Counted from the stretch's first letter, positions 8,894 to 18,106 are shown. The stretch is DNA of 64,000 bases from Veillonellaceae bacterium DNF00626 (GCA_001553355.1 KQ960829.1:1-64000), one strand, 5' to 3'. Notes: generated by a model from the sequence alone, not told the origin. Numbers and translations are program-made.

Positions 8894-9448
8894 TTATTTT
8901 TTCTTATCCTTTTTCTTTTTCTTATCTTTCTTATTCTTCTTGTCTTTCTTTCCTTTTTTCTTCGATTTCTTTTCTTTCTTTTCTTCCTTCTCTTCTTCTC
9001 CGTCAGCGTTTAGGATCCAGTCGCCTTCTATATTTTCCCTATTTTCTGACTGTCCGAGCGTATGTGTTCCGTATTCTACATAAATATTGTGCTCTTTTTT
9101 CCCTTGATCTTCGGTTTCATTCTTGTCATTGGTGACATCTTCTATATATTCTTCGCAGGCTTTCCCTATTTCTTCTGTCTTTTCTCCTAACGTCTCCTTG
9201 AATTTTTGTATTTCTTCATCGGCATTTTCCAGCACTTTTTCGTCACTGATGAATTCCGGCGGGAGTATTTCTTTAATGATATCTTCCATCATTTCGGCTA
9301 ATTGCAGCACATTTTGCACGCGTGCTTCTTCGGCTACGCGAATGTCCGGGTCTGGGTCTAATAGGGCAATTTGCAGAAATGCCCGGTCTTCTTGTAGTTC
9401 TTTTTTGATTTTCGCCAATAGGTCTTCCGGCGTTTTACCCTTTTTCAT
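8894..9448 (-). CDS. Hypothetical protein with lysine-rich tail
   Basis: 184 residues, no signal peptide or membrane helix. The N-terminal two thirds are acidic and helical (KTPEDLLAKIKKELQEDRAF, then LLDPDPDIRVAEEARVQNVL); the last ~35 residues are almost only Lys, Asp, Glu and Gly. The start overlaps the end of the CorC-like gene by 14 bases, so the two are coupled. Function unknown. The Lys/Asp tail is encoded by an A-rich repetitive tract prone to length change and runs straight into the rlmD remnant. Confidence 0.7.
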   Translation of the reverse strand: MKKGKTPEDLLAKIKKELQEDRAFLQIALLDPDPDIRVAEEARVQNVLQLAEMMEDIIKEILPPEFISDEKVLENADEEIQKFKETLGEKTEEIGKACEEYIEDVTNDKNETEDQGKKEHNIYVEYGTHTLGQSENRENIEGDWILNADGEEEKEEKKEKKSKKKGKKDKKNKKDKKKKKDKKK

Positions 9449-10793
9449 CGTTTTCTCCTTCTCGGAAGGTTCCTTCCGTCACCAATACTTTATCTATTCG
9501 ACGATTGTCGCAATCAACTACTTCAAAGGTATATTTTTCGTAGGTGACTTTTTCTGTTTCTTTTGGTATGTATCCTAAGCGATATGTAATAAAGCCGGCT
9601 ACTGTTTTGTAGTAAGATTCTGCTTCGCCCGGCAGTTCTTCTTCGATGTGGAAATATTCACGAAAGTCATCAATAGTAAGTGCGCCATCTACGAGCCATG
9701 CGTGTTCGCTTTGCCGTATGATTTTATTTCTTTTTTCTACTACGTCTTCTGTGTCGCCCGGCATGTCTCCGACGATTTCTTCGAGCCAGTCGTGAAGGGT
9801 TATAAGTCCTGATAATGTGCCGTATTCGTCAATGACTACTGCTTCGTGTACGCCGGCAGTTTTGAAAGCGCTGAGTACGCGTGTGAGTGTGATGGTTTCC
9901 GGTATGTACAGCGGTTTATATACGGTATCCATGATGGATGCTTTGATGGGTTTGTCCGGATAGGTGTGTTGGTCTAAGAGAATATCGCTCATATCTACCA
10001 GCCCTTTGAAGTTATCCAGTGATCCATCTCCTACGGGTAAGCGGAAGTGGGATGATTCGTTGATGTCTTTCCAAATATTTTCTTCGGTGTCGTCTAAATC
10101 TATCCATACTAATTGGGTGCGTGGTGTCATTCGATCTGCCGCCGTAATGTCGTTAAGTTGGAAGATGCGATTGATCAGTTCGGGTTCTTCTTTGTCGATA
10201 GTCCCACTTTTAGCGCCTTCTATAAGCATGACGCGTATTTCTTCTTCGGATACCGGTGCTTCATGACCCATTTTCACGCCTAAGAGTCCAACGACCACTT
10301 TGGTCGACCATGTGCTGAACATGACTAAGGGTTTGCAAATGGTGGAAAATAATACCATCGGCGCCGCAACCCAACAGGCGGCTTTTTCGGGCATGGCAAT
10401 GGCTATCCATTTAGGTGCCAATTCGCCGACAATGAGTGCCGCGTAGGTCACAAGTGCCATGACAATTACCATGCTAAGGGGTGCTAAATATGTTCCCACT
10501 TGCGGTATGTCTTTTAGTATGTCGGCTAAGGGTTTGGCTAAGGCAGCACCGGAAAACATACCGGTCACAATGCTGATAGATGTAATTCCTACTTGTATGG
10601 TAGAAAATAGTTCTTCTTTCTTTTCAGCCAGAGCTAAGGCTTGTTTCGCGCCTCGTTTTCCTTCTTTCACCATTTGACGTAGTCGATTTTTTCGCACGCC
10701 TACAATGGCTATTTCTGCCAGTGAACAAACGCCGTTTCCTATAATTAAAAGTAAAATAATCAGTAGTTCCCATCCAACGGAATCACTTTCCAT
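9435..10793 (-). CDS. CNNM/CorC-family membrane protein
   Basis: 452 residues. Four membrane helices in the N-terminal CNNM domain (about residues 5-195), a pair of CBS domains (about 205-330, including MTPRTQLVWIDLDDTEENIW and VVIDEYGTLSGLITLHDWLE) and a C-terminal CorC/HlyC domain ending RRIDKVLVTEGTF. The family is linked to Mg2+/Co2+ efflux and is often labelled hemolysin-related; transport in this organism is inferred. First gene of a two-gene unit with the lysine-rich protein. Confidence 0.88.
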   Translation of the reverse strand: MESDSVGWELLIILLLIIGNGVCSLAEIAIVGVRKNRLRQMVKEGKRGAKQALALAEKKEELFSTIQVGITSISIVTGMFSGAALAKPLADILKDIPQVGTYLAPLSMVIVMALVTYAALIVGELAPKWIAIAMPEKAACWVAAPMVLFSTICKPLVMFSTWSTKVVVGLLGVKMGHEAPVSEEEIRVMLIEGAKSGTIDKEEPELINRIFQLNDITAADRMTPRTQLVWIDLDDTEENIWKDINESSHFRLPVGDGSLDNFKGLVDMSDILLDQHTYPDKPIKASIMDTVYKPLYIPETITLTRVLSAFKTAGVHEAVVIDEYGTLSGLITLHDWLEEIVGDMPGDTEDVVEKRNKIIRQSEHAWLVDGALTIDDFREYFHIEEELPGEAESYYKTVAGFITYRLGYIPKETEKVTYEKYTFEVVDCDNRRIDKVLVTEGTFREGENDEKG

Positions 10794-10870
10794 AAATCCT
10801 CCCTTGTTACGATAATATTCTTTTTTTATTATACCAAAGTTTTCTCTATTAATTCATTATTATTTTTGCC

Positions 10871-10902
10871 GAAAAGAAAAAACGCAGCCATGTTCGCTGC
10901 GT
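10871..10902 (-). terminator. Rho-independent terminator of the alanine/glycine symporter
   Basis: Stem ACGCAGC/GCTGCGT (10882-10888 with 10896-10902) followed on the minus strand by a T-rich tract. It lies just past the symporter stop. Confidence 0.8.
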
Positions 10903-10908
10903 CTGTTG

Positions 10909-12303
10909 TCAGTATTCTCTGATGTGCTTGATGTGTCTTTCTTTGTAGGCTTTAAGTTTGGCATCTCGTATTTCTAAATGTTTGAAATATTTTTTTGTTT
11001 CTGTCACAACGATACCGGATAGGCCTAAAAGTGCAATAAGGTTCGGAATCGCCATAAGACCGTTCACAATATCGGCGAGCGCCCATATTTCTTCTAATTG
11101 AAGGAATGCACTGCCGGCAATAATAATCACGTACATCACGCGATACGGTTTAATGGCTTTCACGCCTAAGAGGTATACGAGGCATCTTTCGCCATAATAG
11201 TTCCATCCTAAAATGGTGGTGAAAGCAAAGAGTGTCAGGCTCACGGTAAGAATAAGGGGCGCGATATAGCCCAGTCCTTCGCTGAAGGCCGCTTGTGTGA
11301 GGGCCGCTCCGTTCAGGTCGCTAAGCCATGCGCCGGAAATGATGATGGTGAGTCCTGTGAGTGTACATATAATAATGGTATCAATGAATGTCCCTGTCAT
11401 GGAAATAAGACCTTGTTCCGCCGGCCATTTTGTTTTTGCGGCTGCTGCTACAATCGGTGCTGATCCTAATCCGGATTCATTGGAGAAAAGTCCTCTGGCG
11501 ATACCGCTCCGAATGGCAAGCATGATCCCGGCTCCGGCAAAACCACCTGCTGCTGCTGTACCGGTGAATGCGCCTTCAATAACAGCTATAAATGCTGTCG
11601 GAATCCGTTCGTAAAATATCACAAGAAGGGCTACTGTGATAAAGAAATATAATACAGCCATAGCCGGTACGATTTTTTCTGCTGCTTTTGCTATGGATTG
11701 AAGACCGCCAAAGGTAATGATCGCCACTAAAACAGTTAGTACGAATACAGAGGGTAAAATCGGTATGCCCAGTGATGCTTCCAATGAGGAAGTAATTGCA
11801 TTAACTTGCGTGGTAGTTCCGTTCCCCAACATGGCTGTCATGGTACCGAAAAGGGCAAATGCCATCGCCAAGGGTTTCCATTTCTTTCCCAAGCCCATTT
11901 CGATATAGTACATCGGGCCGCCTGCCATATTTCCATATTCATCTACATCTCTAAATTTCACTGCTAAACAGCCTTCCGCATATTTTGTCGCCATTCCAAA
12001 GAATGCAGCGACCCACATCCAGAAGAGGGCTCCGGGGCCGCCTAATTTAATGGCGGTAGCTACGCCCACGATATTTCCTGTCCCCACTGTGGCTGCCAAG
12101 GCTGTGCAAAGGGCGCGGAAACTATCAATATCTCCGTCGCCACGATTACGTGCAAAGAATATCAATCTGATAGCACGAGGCAATTTGGTAAATTGTAAAA
12201 ACCCCAAGCGGAAAGATAGATAAACACCGGTACCGACAAGCAAAATAAGTAGCCAAGGTCCCCATACAAAGGCATCCATGCGATTGAGTATATCAAGTAA
12301 CAT
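10909..12303 (-). CDS. Sodium:alanine/glycine symporter (AGCS family)
   Basis: 464 residues from the ATG at 12303 (MLLDILNRMDAFVWGPW), which has AAGGAGG six bases upstream. A longer frame runs to 12528, but its extra 75 codons lie within a glycine riboswitch and terminator and are not protein-coding. About eleven membrane helices; the AGCS signatures PGALFWMWVAAFFGMATKYA, GGPMYYIEMGLG and LFSNESGLGSAPIVAAAAKT are clear. The family imports alanine or glycine with Na+. The riboswitch upstream points to glycine as the relevant substrate here. Confidence 0.92.
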   Translation of the reverse strand: MLLDILNRMDAFVWGPWLLILLVGTGVYLSFRLGFLQFTKLPRAIRLIFFARNRGDGDIDSFRALCTALAATVGTGNIVGVATAIKLGGPGALFWMWVAAFFGMATKYAEGCLAVKFRDVDEYGNMAGGPMYYIEMGLGKKWKPLAMAFALFGTMTAMLGNGTTTQVNAITSSLEASLGIPILPSVFVLTVLVAIITFGGLQSIAKAAEKIVPAMAVLYFFITVALLVIFYERIPTAFIAVIEGAFTGTAAAGGFAGAGIMLAIRSGIARGLFSNESGLGSAPIVAAAAKTKWPAEQGLISMTGTFIDTIIICTLTGLTIIISGAWLSDLNGAALTQAAFSEGLGYIAPLILTVSLTLFAFTTILGWNYYGERCLVYLLGVKAIKPYRVMYVIIIAGSAFLQLEEIWALADIVNGLMAIPNLIALLGLSGIVVTETKKYFKHLEIRDAKLKAYKERHIKHIREY

Positions 12304-12321
12304 AAAGCCCTCCTTTGTCCA

Positions 12322-12351
12322 AAATAAAACCGACTCCACAGAGGGAGCCGG
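12322..12351 (-). terminator. Riboswitch-controlled terminator
   Basis: Minus-strand stem CCGGCTCC/GGAGTCGG (one G-U pair) with a CTCTGT loop, followed by TTTTATTTT, 20 bases before the symporter ribosome site. Its left arm CCGGCTCC can alternatively pair with GGAGCCGG at the 3' edge of the second aptamer, which is the antiterminator geometry. Confidence 0.75.
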
Positions 12352-12515
12352 GGACGTGAAAAATATCACCGGCTCCGTCCTTTTGCCTGAGAGATTCGGG
12401 TCACCCCTTGCCCCTTCGGCGGTCTTTCGACTCTCTCCGGAGTTCTGTCCGTATGCGGTTTCGTGTCTTGCGACGCCTGATAGTGTTACTCCTTCGGCAG
12501 ACTGATTGTCTTTTT
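12352..12515 (-). ncRNA. Tandem glycine riboswitch
   Basis: Minus strand. The promoter-distal aptamer (about 12373-12444) has the gcvT-motif core: CCGGAGAGAGTC, CCGCCGAAGGGGCAA, GAATCTCTCAGGCAAAAGGA. A promoter-proximal, more divergent aptamer (about 12445-12515) shows GCCGAAGGAG, CTATCAGGC and ACGGACAG. The 3' strand of the second P1 (CGGAG) overlaps the antiterminator sequence, so glycine binding should favour the terminator and switch the importer off. A -10 TATAAT lies upstream at 12546-12551. The aptamer family is recognised with confidence; the OFF logic is inferred. Confidence 0.85.
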
Positions 12516-12603
12516 CCCCATACATCATCCAATTAGTGTATTTGTATTATAAAAGAAAATCCTTTCTGTGTATAATATTTTTTACTCATAGGAAAATATA
12601 TTA

Positions 12604-12771
12604 CATTTCTTTTTTAGTCATGAACACTCAAGTAAAATTTCCCGAGTAATTGATTGTCATAAGACTCGCCGCCTGTGCTATCTGTCAATAGTAGTAACGC
12701 CTGATAGTTAAAAAGGAAACGCCACTACCCGAAATCATTTCATAATAAGTGCATGAATGAAAAAAAACAAT
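12604..12771. other. Intergenic stretch, no gene found
   Basis: No open frame of interest. The stretch contains CTATC ... GATAG and ACTC ... GAGT complementary segments and a short match (ACGCCTGATAGT) to the first glycine aptamer region on the same strand. It could be the decayed end of a similar leader, but the match is too short to assign. Confidence 0.25.
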
Positions 12772-12802
12772 CAAAAATCCCCTCTATGGTGTAGAGAGGA
12801 TT
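12772..12802 (-). terminator. Rho-independent terminator of the dicarboxylate symporter
   Basis: 11-bp stem AATCCTCTCTA/TAGAGGGGATT (one G-U pair), loop CACCA, followed by a T tract on the minus strand. Confidence 0.85.
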
Positions 12803-12819
12803 CTTTTTCTTTTCCATTT

Positions 12820-14040
12820 TTATTCGTGAATATCCAATTCTGTCGGCACTGTCTTTTCTGTGGCATCAATGGCTACTGCCACTGCAGCGTCACCGGTGAT
12901 ATTTAACGTTGTTCTGAACATGTCAAGCACACGGTCAATTCCTGCCACTAAGGCTAAGCCTTCCATCGGAAGTTGCACTGCCTGAAGTACCATGGCAAGC
13001 ATAATGAGTCCTGCTCCGGGTACGCCGGCTGTGCCGATAGATGCTAAAGTACCGGTAAGCACGATGAGAATCATCTGATCCGGCGTTAATGCGACACCAT
13101 ACACATTCGCAATGAAGAGTGAACAAATACCCATATATAACGCTGTACCGTCCATATTAATCGTTGCCCCTAAAGGAAGAATAAATGATGCGATGTCTCG
13201 TTTTACACCCAACTTTTCTTGAATGTTTTTCATATTCACCGGAAGTGTCCCGGCAGAGGAACAAGTCGTAAAGGCGATAAGAATGGCTTCTGTCATTCCT
13301 CGGAAAAACTTAATGGGACTCATGTGTCCGATAGTTCCGGAAATAGCGGAATAGACGCATACTGCATGAATGATACTACCAATGGCCATACAAATAATAA
13401 CCGATAAAAGCGGGAGCAGCACGGAAGGGCCATTTTGTACTACTACGGGAAGTAAAAGGCAAAATACTCCAATAGGCGCCAAGTGCATAATCATATTAAT
13501 CACCTTATAGCACACTTCAGCTCCGGCATCAAAAATATTGATTAAAAGTTTTGCTTTGGTGCCTCCCACGGAAATAATACCTGCACCAATAAAGAGAGCA
13601 AAAATAATAATCGGCAAGATCTCCGCTTTCGCCATGGACATCACAGGATTCGTAGGAATCATAGCGACAAAGACTTGCATAAGTGCCGGTGCTTCCTTCA
13701 CTTTAGGCGCTGCTTCACCGGGAAGAGCCATACCTATCCCCGGATGAATTAAACCTGCGACAGCAAATCCAATTCCAATAGCAACAGCTGTGGTAAAAAG
13801 ATAAAATGCCACCGTTTTCATTCCGATGCGTCCCAATTTTTTCATATCACCCATAGCCGTCATACCGACAATAAGCGAACACAAAATCACCGGAACAATC
13901 ATCATCTTAATCAAATTGATAAACATCGTACCTATGGGCGCTACCCACAGTTTAACAAATTCAATACTTCCTTCTCCCAGAAATAGCCCGATAATAACAG
14001 ACAATACCAAGGAAAGAAAAATTTGCAACGACAAGTTCAT
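12820..14040 (-). CDS. Dicarboxylate/amino acid:cation symporter (DAACS)
   Basis: 406 residues from the ATG at 14040 (MNLSLQIFLSLVLSV), chosen because AGGAGG lies six bases upstream; an in-frame ATG 66 bases further out has no such site. A GltP/GltT/DctA-family carrier with eight membrane helices and two re-entrant loops. The conserved blocks TTCSSAGTLPVNM (HP1, usually a Ser-rich motif), LPLGATINMDGTALYMGICS (TM7) and GTLASIGTAGVPGAGLIMLA (HP2) are present. Likely imports glutamate, aspartate or C4-dicarboxylates; the exact substrate is not decided by these motifs. Confidence 0.9.
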   Translation of the reverse strand: MNLSLQIFLSLVLSVIIGLFLGEGSIEFVKLWVAPIGTMFINLIKMMIVPVILCSLIVGMTAMGDMKKLGRIGMKTVAFYLFTTAVAIGIGFAVAGLIHPGIGMALPGEAAPKVKEAPALMQVFVAMIPTNPVMSMAKAEILPIIIFALFIGAGIISVGGTKAKLLINIFDAGAEVCYKVINMIMHLAPIGVFCLLLPVVVQNGPSVLLPLLSVIICMAIGSIIHAVCVYSAISGTIGHMSPIKFFRGMTEAILIAFTTCSSAGTLPVNMKNIQEKLGVKRDIASFILPLGATINMDGTALYMGICSLFIANVYGVALTPDQMILIVLTGTLASIGTAGVPGAGLIMLAMVLQAVQLPMEGLALVAGIDRVLDMFRTTLNITGDAAVAVAIDATEKTVPTELDIHE

Positions 14041-14216
14041 TTCCGTCCTCCTAAAAATTACAACATTGTGTTTCCTTATTATACTATATGAAAACGGGTG
14101 ATACAATTTGAATTCTCACAGGCGATGATGAGGAAATAGCTATTTTTCGCCTATTTCACCATTATTGCCATTTTGATATAGAAAATGCAAAAAACATAAC
14201 TAAAATACAATAATCA

Positions 14217-14250
14217 ATAAAAATCGACAGAAAATAGTCTCTCTGCCGAT
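14217..14250 (-). terminator. Terminator of the polyamine transport operon
   Basis: Minus-strand stem ATCGGCAGA/TCTGTCGAT with one G-U pair, followed by TTTTTA, directly after potD. Confidence 0.8.
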
Positions 14251-14257
14251 TTTTTCT

Positions 14258-15301
14258 TTATTTCCCTGTTTTCAGTTCTGTCCACGCTCTATCATAATAG
14301 CGAAGTGCATCACCGATATCCAATATCCATTCACCTTTCGTGATATAATCTCGCGCCGTCTTCAATATTTCATTCCCATTATACTCCTCACTATGATACG
14401 TCTCCGCATCCGCCCGAGGATCATTATAGCCGATATATTCATAATTCACTTTACATACTTCCGGATCATAAAGATAGTTAATAAATTCTTCCGCCAACGC
14501 TTTATTCTTTGCTCCTTTTGGTATCGCTAACGTATCCGCCCATATAACAGCACCCTCTTTCGGAACGACAAAGGAAATATTTGGATTATCATAGTGAGCA
14601 AATGCGGCATCACCCGACCACATCGTGCCAATCCATGCATCTTCTGCGATAAACTTTTGCTTAATGGTATCCGTATCATACGCCAAAAGTTTCGGTGACA
14701 ACATGCGCAAATCACGAACAGCATCATAAACTTCATCCGCTCTTTTTGCATTCACAGAATGTCCCTGCTTTTTCAATGCCATTCCCAATACTTCACGACT
14801 ATCATTTAATAAAATCACCCGACCGGTATATTCATCTTTCCATAAATCCTGCCATGAGGTAGGCGTTTCTTTCACATATTTCTTATTATACGCAATTCCT
14901 GTGACACCCCAGGTATACACCACTGAATGACGTCCTGTCGGATCATAAGGCGGCGCTTGAAGAGCCGGAATAAGCGCATCTACATTCGGCATCTTGCTCC
15001 GATCCATGTCTTCCAACAAATCTAACTTAGTCATCGTAGCCACCATGTAATCTGACGGCTGAATCACATCATACTGTGCACCACCGGCTTGAATTTTTGC
15101 CAAAAGCTCCTCATTATTGGCAAACACATCATAATTAATTTTACAATTATATTTCTTTTCAAAATCAGAAAGTACTTCCGGTGAAAAATTATCTGCCCAA
15201 CTGAAAATATTCAATTCCTGCTTAGGCGTTGAATCACTTCCGCAGCCGGCAGCCAGCAAACACACCCCTGCCAAAAGGCACGCCATTATTTTTTTCATCA
15301 T
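14258..15301 (-). CDS. potD: Spermidine/putrescine ABC transporter substrate-binding lipoprotein
   Basis: 347 residues. Lipoprotein signal peptide with lipobox LLAAGC (mature Cys near residue 20), then a PotD/PotF-type domain: LNIFSWADNFSPEVLSDFEK, the YDVIQPSDYM pocket segment and GAVIWADTLAIPKGAKNKA. It captures polyamines outside the inner membrane for PotBC. Last gene of potA-potB-potC-potD, with a 4-bp overlap with potC. It is intact, unlike potA. Confidence 0.9.
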   Translation of the reverse strand: MMKKIMACLLAGVCLLAAGCGSDSTPKQELNIFSWADNFSPEVLSDFEKKYNCKINYDVFANNEELLAKIQAGGAQYDVIQPSDYMVATMTKLDLLEDMDRSKMPNVDALIPALQAPPYDPTGRHSVVYTWGVTGIAYNKKYVKETPTSWQDLWKDEYTGRVILLNDSREVLGMALKKQGHSVNAKRADEVYDAVRDLRMLSPKLLAYDTDTIKQKFIAEDAWIGTMWSGDAAFAHYDNPNISFVVPKEGAVIWADTLAIPKGAKNKALAEEFINYLYDPEVCKVNYEYIGYNDPRADAETYHSEEYNGNEILKTARDYITKGEWILDIGDALRYYDRAWTELKTGK

Positions 15302-16107
15302 TTTACCTCCTCCAAAGACTCTCTTTTATCATCATGACGCATACGAATAAAATCCGCCATAAGCACCAAAACTACCTCCACCACAATCATAAGTGTCGAA
15401 AGCGCATTAATCTCCGGTGAAATCCCCCTCTTCACCATCGCATAAATATAAAGCGGCAACGTCGTCGCATTAGGGCCTGCCACAAAGAAACTGATAACAA
15501 AATCATCAATGGAAAGGGTAAAAGAAATAAGAGCCCCGGCTACCACACCGGGCATAATAAGCGGCAACGTAATATAACGGAAGCACTGCCACGGCGTAGC
15601 ATAAAGATCCCCTGCCGCTTCTTCATATTCATCTTTCATGCCGTCCAAACGCGCACCTACTGTGATAACCACAAAAGACAAACAAAAAGTAATATGTGAC
15701 AAAATGATACTTAAGCGTCCCAAAGCCAAATGGAATTGAGAAAATAAAATTAAGAGCGATAATCCCATCACAATTTCCGGAATCAAAATAGGTAAATAAA
15801 TCAAACCGTCAAAAACATTCTGACATTTATAACGATATTTATGAAGTGCCATCGCTGCCATCGTACCCAACATCGTAGACACCACCGTAGAAATCACACC
15901 GATAAAAAGCGTATTTACCAAAGCATCCAACACATGACGATTTTGAAACAGATGCATATACCACTTCACGGTAAACCCTGTCCAGACGGCATTCAAGCGA
16001 GAATCATTGAAGGAATACAACGCCAAAATGAAAATGGGAATATAAAGAAAGGCAAGCACCGCCAAGGAATATGCCAAAAGCACATGACTACGCCAAGTAT
16101 TTTGCAT
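15298..16107 (-). CDS. potC: Polyamine ABC transporter permease PotC
   Basis: 269 residues, six membrane helices, with the binding-protein-dependent permease EAA loop (EYEEAAGDLYATPWQCFRYI then TLPLIMPG) that contacts the PotA ATPase. Overlaps potB by 20 bases and potD by 4 bases. Closest to PotC/PotI by gene order and by IDDFVISFFVAGPNATTLPL near the C-terminus. Confidence 0.9.
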   Translation of the reverse strand: MQNTWRSHVLLAYSLAVLAFLYIPIFILALYSFNDSRLNAVWTGFTVKWYMHLFQNRHVLDALVNTLFIGVISTVVSTMLGTMAAMALHKYRYKCQNVFDGLIYLPILIPEIVMGLSLLILFSQFHLALGRLSIILSHITFCLSFVVITVGARLDGMKDEYEEAAGDLYATPWQCFRYITLPLIMPGVVAGALISFTLSIDDFVISFFVAGPNATTLPLYIYAMVKRGISPEINALSTLMIVVEVVLVLMADFIRMRHDDKRESLEEVK

Positions 16108-16948
16108 GAGACGTAGCCCCCTTCCCCACGCGAATCGCCTTCATATAAAGAGCGATAAGAATCAACGACAAAAACGCCAAAACGATAGAAAGTGCTGCGC
16201 CAAACGGCCAGTCACGAGCAGACAAGAATTGATTCTGAATCACATTGCCGATAAGAGCCGTTTTTGCACCACCCATAATATCCGGCACAATAAACATACC
16301 CAAAGAAGAAATAAAAACCAAAATCGTTCCGGCTGCGATACCGGGTAACGTCAAAGGGAAAGTCACCTTACAAAAAGCCGTAAAAGGAGAAGCGCCCAAA
16401 TCTGCCGCCGCCTCAAGCAACCTTCTATCCAACTGCTCGATAGACACATACACCGGAAGCACCATGAAAGGAAGCAATGCATAAATCATTCCCACAAACA
16501 CGGCAGCGTCATTATACAAAAATTGTACAGGAGAAGAAATCAGCCCGCACTTCAAAAGAAACGTATTCAAAACCCCCTGCGTACGCAAAATAATTACCCA
16601 AGCATAAGAACGGATAAGGAAATTAATCCAAAAAGGGATCATACACAAAAGAAGCCCCTTTTCCCGAATACGAGAAGGAAGACAAGAAATATAATACGCC
16701 AAAGGATAACCGAGCAAAATAGTACATACCGTCGTTACCACAGCGAAAAATAAAGTTTTCCCAAAAATAGAAATATATAACCCGTCAAACAAACGGACAT
16801 AATTTCCCCACGTCCACTGAAATACCACCTGTCCATAAGCAGTACGTGAAGCAAAAGACACCGCCACCACAATCAAAAGCGGAACCACAAAAAAAATAAG
16901 TAGCCACAAAACCGGCGGTGCGATTACATATTTCCCGGACCTATTCAT
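16088..16948 (-). CDS. potB: Polyamine ABC transporter permease PotB
   Basis: 286 residues with six membrane helices and the EAA loop LLEAAADLGASPFTAFCKVT followed by FPLTLPG. Its start overlaps the potA stop by 4 bases (ATGA), so its translation is normally coupled to potA; the potA frameshift removes ribosomes reaching that stop in frame, which could lower PotB as well. Confidence 0.9.
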   Translation of the reverse strand: MNRSGKYVIAPPVLWLLIFFVVPLLIVVAVSFASRTAYGQVVFQWTWGNYVRLFDGLYISIFGKTLFFAVVTTVCTILLGYPLAYYISCLPSRIREKGLLLCMIPFWINFLIRSYAWVIILRTQGVLNTFLLKCGLISSPVQFLYNDAAVFVGMIYALLPFMVLPVYVSIEQLDRRLLEAAADLGASPFTAFCKVTFPLTLPGIAAGTILVFISSLGMFIVPDIMGGAKTALIGNVIQNQFLSARDWPFGAALSIVLAFLSLILIALYMKAIRVGKGATSHAKYLA

Positions 16949-17939
16949 CTCTCCACCGCGACCTCATCTTCCTTATACCACCAAATGCCCACACGTTCAT
17001 CAATCTGCCAGCGACGGACATCATCAAAATACTGATACGCCAGTACCTCCTGACCCGTACCATCCAACTTGATAAATACCTTGTCAATGGTACCATAAAA
17101 AATCACATCATCCACCGTACCAAAATAATGCGGCGCCGGATGAGACCCCGACAAATCATCTTCCGCACAAAGATTTAACTTCTCCGGCCGAAGCATCAAA
17201 CACTTTCCCTGAATATCAAAAAAATTACTCTCCCCGTAAACTCCGCCACAAAAGAATTAATCGGTCGATGATACACCACATCCGGCACATCATCTTGCTG
17301 AATCACACCATTATCTATAATCACAATCCGATCACTCATCGTCAAAGCCTCTTCCTGATCATGAGTGACGAAAACAAACGTAACACCAAGCTCCGCCTGC
17401 AAATCCTTAAGCTCAATCTGAAGCGTTTTCCTAAGCTGATAATCCAAAGCCCCCAAAGGTTCATCAAGAAGAAGAATTTTAGGATTATTCACCAAAGCCC
17501 GAGCAATCGCCACACGCTGCTGCTGACCGCCGGACATTTGTGACGGATACCTCTTTCGAAGATTTTCCAAACGAATCAAAGACAAAACCCGATCAATACG
17601 ACGCTTTGCCTCATCTGAAGGAACGCCCTTCATACGAAGCCCAAAAGAAATATTCTCCTCCACCGTCATATGCGGAAAAAGAGCATAGTTCTGAAACACC
17701 GTATTCACATCCCGCTTATACGGCGGCAAATACGTAATATCCTCACCATCAAGAACAATCCTACCCGACGAAGGCGACTCCAAACCGGCAATCATACGAA
17801 GAATCGTAGTCTTCCCGCAACCGGACGGCCCCAAGAGCGTCAAAAACTCCCCATCGCGGATAGACAAATCCAACGGCGGAATAACCACATGATTCTCATA
17901 GACCTTCGAAACACCCTCCAAACGAACCAAATCCTTCAT
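16945..17939 (-). pseudogene. potA: Polyamine ABC transporter ATPase with a -1 frameshift
   Basis: The N-terminal part (start 17939, MKDLVRLEG) has the complete ABC ATPase: Walker [11 protein letters not shown]-loop, signature [15 protein letters not shown], Walker [13 protein letters not shown] and the His switch THDQEEA. At about 17238 the frame breaks: ACGGGGAGAGT gives TGRVIF and a stop at 17196, whereas one more G in the run would give [13 protein letters not shown] running into [10 protein letters not shown], the normal PotA C-terminal TOBE domain, which is open from 17199 to 16945. The whole would be 331 residues, normal for PotA. A G-run deletion, a sequencing error or phase variation would all look like this. 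The truncated form might still hydrolyse ATP. Confidence 0.88.
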
Positions 17940-18058
17940 TCTGCCCCTGTCACGACCTTTCAATAAGATAAAAAAGCACCGATTCAACCGGCGGAAAACC
18001 ACCCCTCCGCCAAAGCGGAAAAGAATAAAAATCCCCTTTCAATAAATTGAATCAGTAC

Positions 18059-18106
18059 TTCCATGTACATTATTTATATTATACATGGAAACAAAAAAAT
18101 TTTAAA
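18059..18106 (-). promoter_or_regulatory. pot operon promoter with overlapping palindromic operator
   Basis: Minus strand: TTTAAA (18101-18106), 17-base spacer, TATAAT (18078-18083). A perfect inverted repeat TTCCATGTA/TACATGGAA (18059-18067 and 18082-18090, 14-base spacer) straddles the -10, as expected for a repressor site. The regulator is unknown. Confidence 0.65.

Noticed and set aside
12304-12528. 75-codon N-terminal extension of the alanine/glycine symporter
   Set aside because: The stretch is the glycine riboswitch and its terminator; a proper ribosome site precedes the ATG at 12303.
12661-12740. A second glycine riboswitch or other RNA before the symporter
   Set aside because: Only a 12-base match to the known aptamer region and short complementary pieces; no conserved core.
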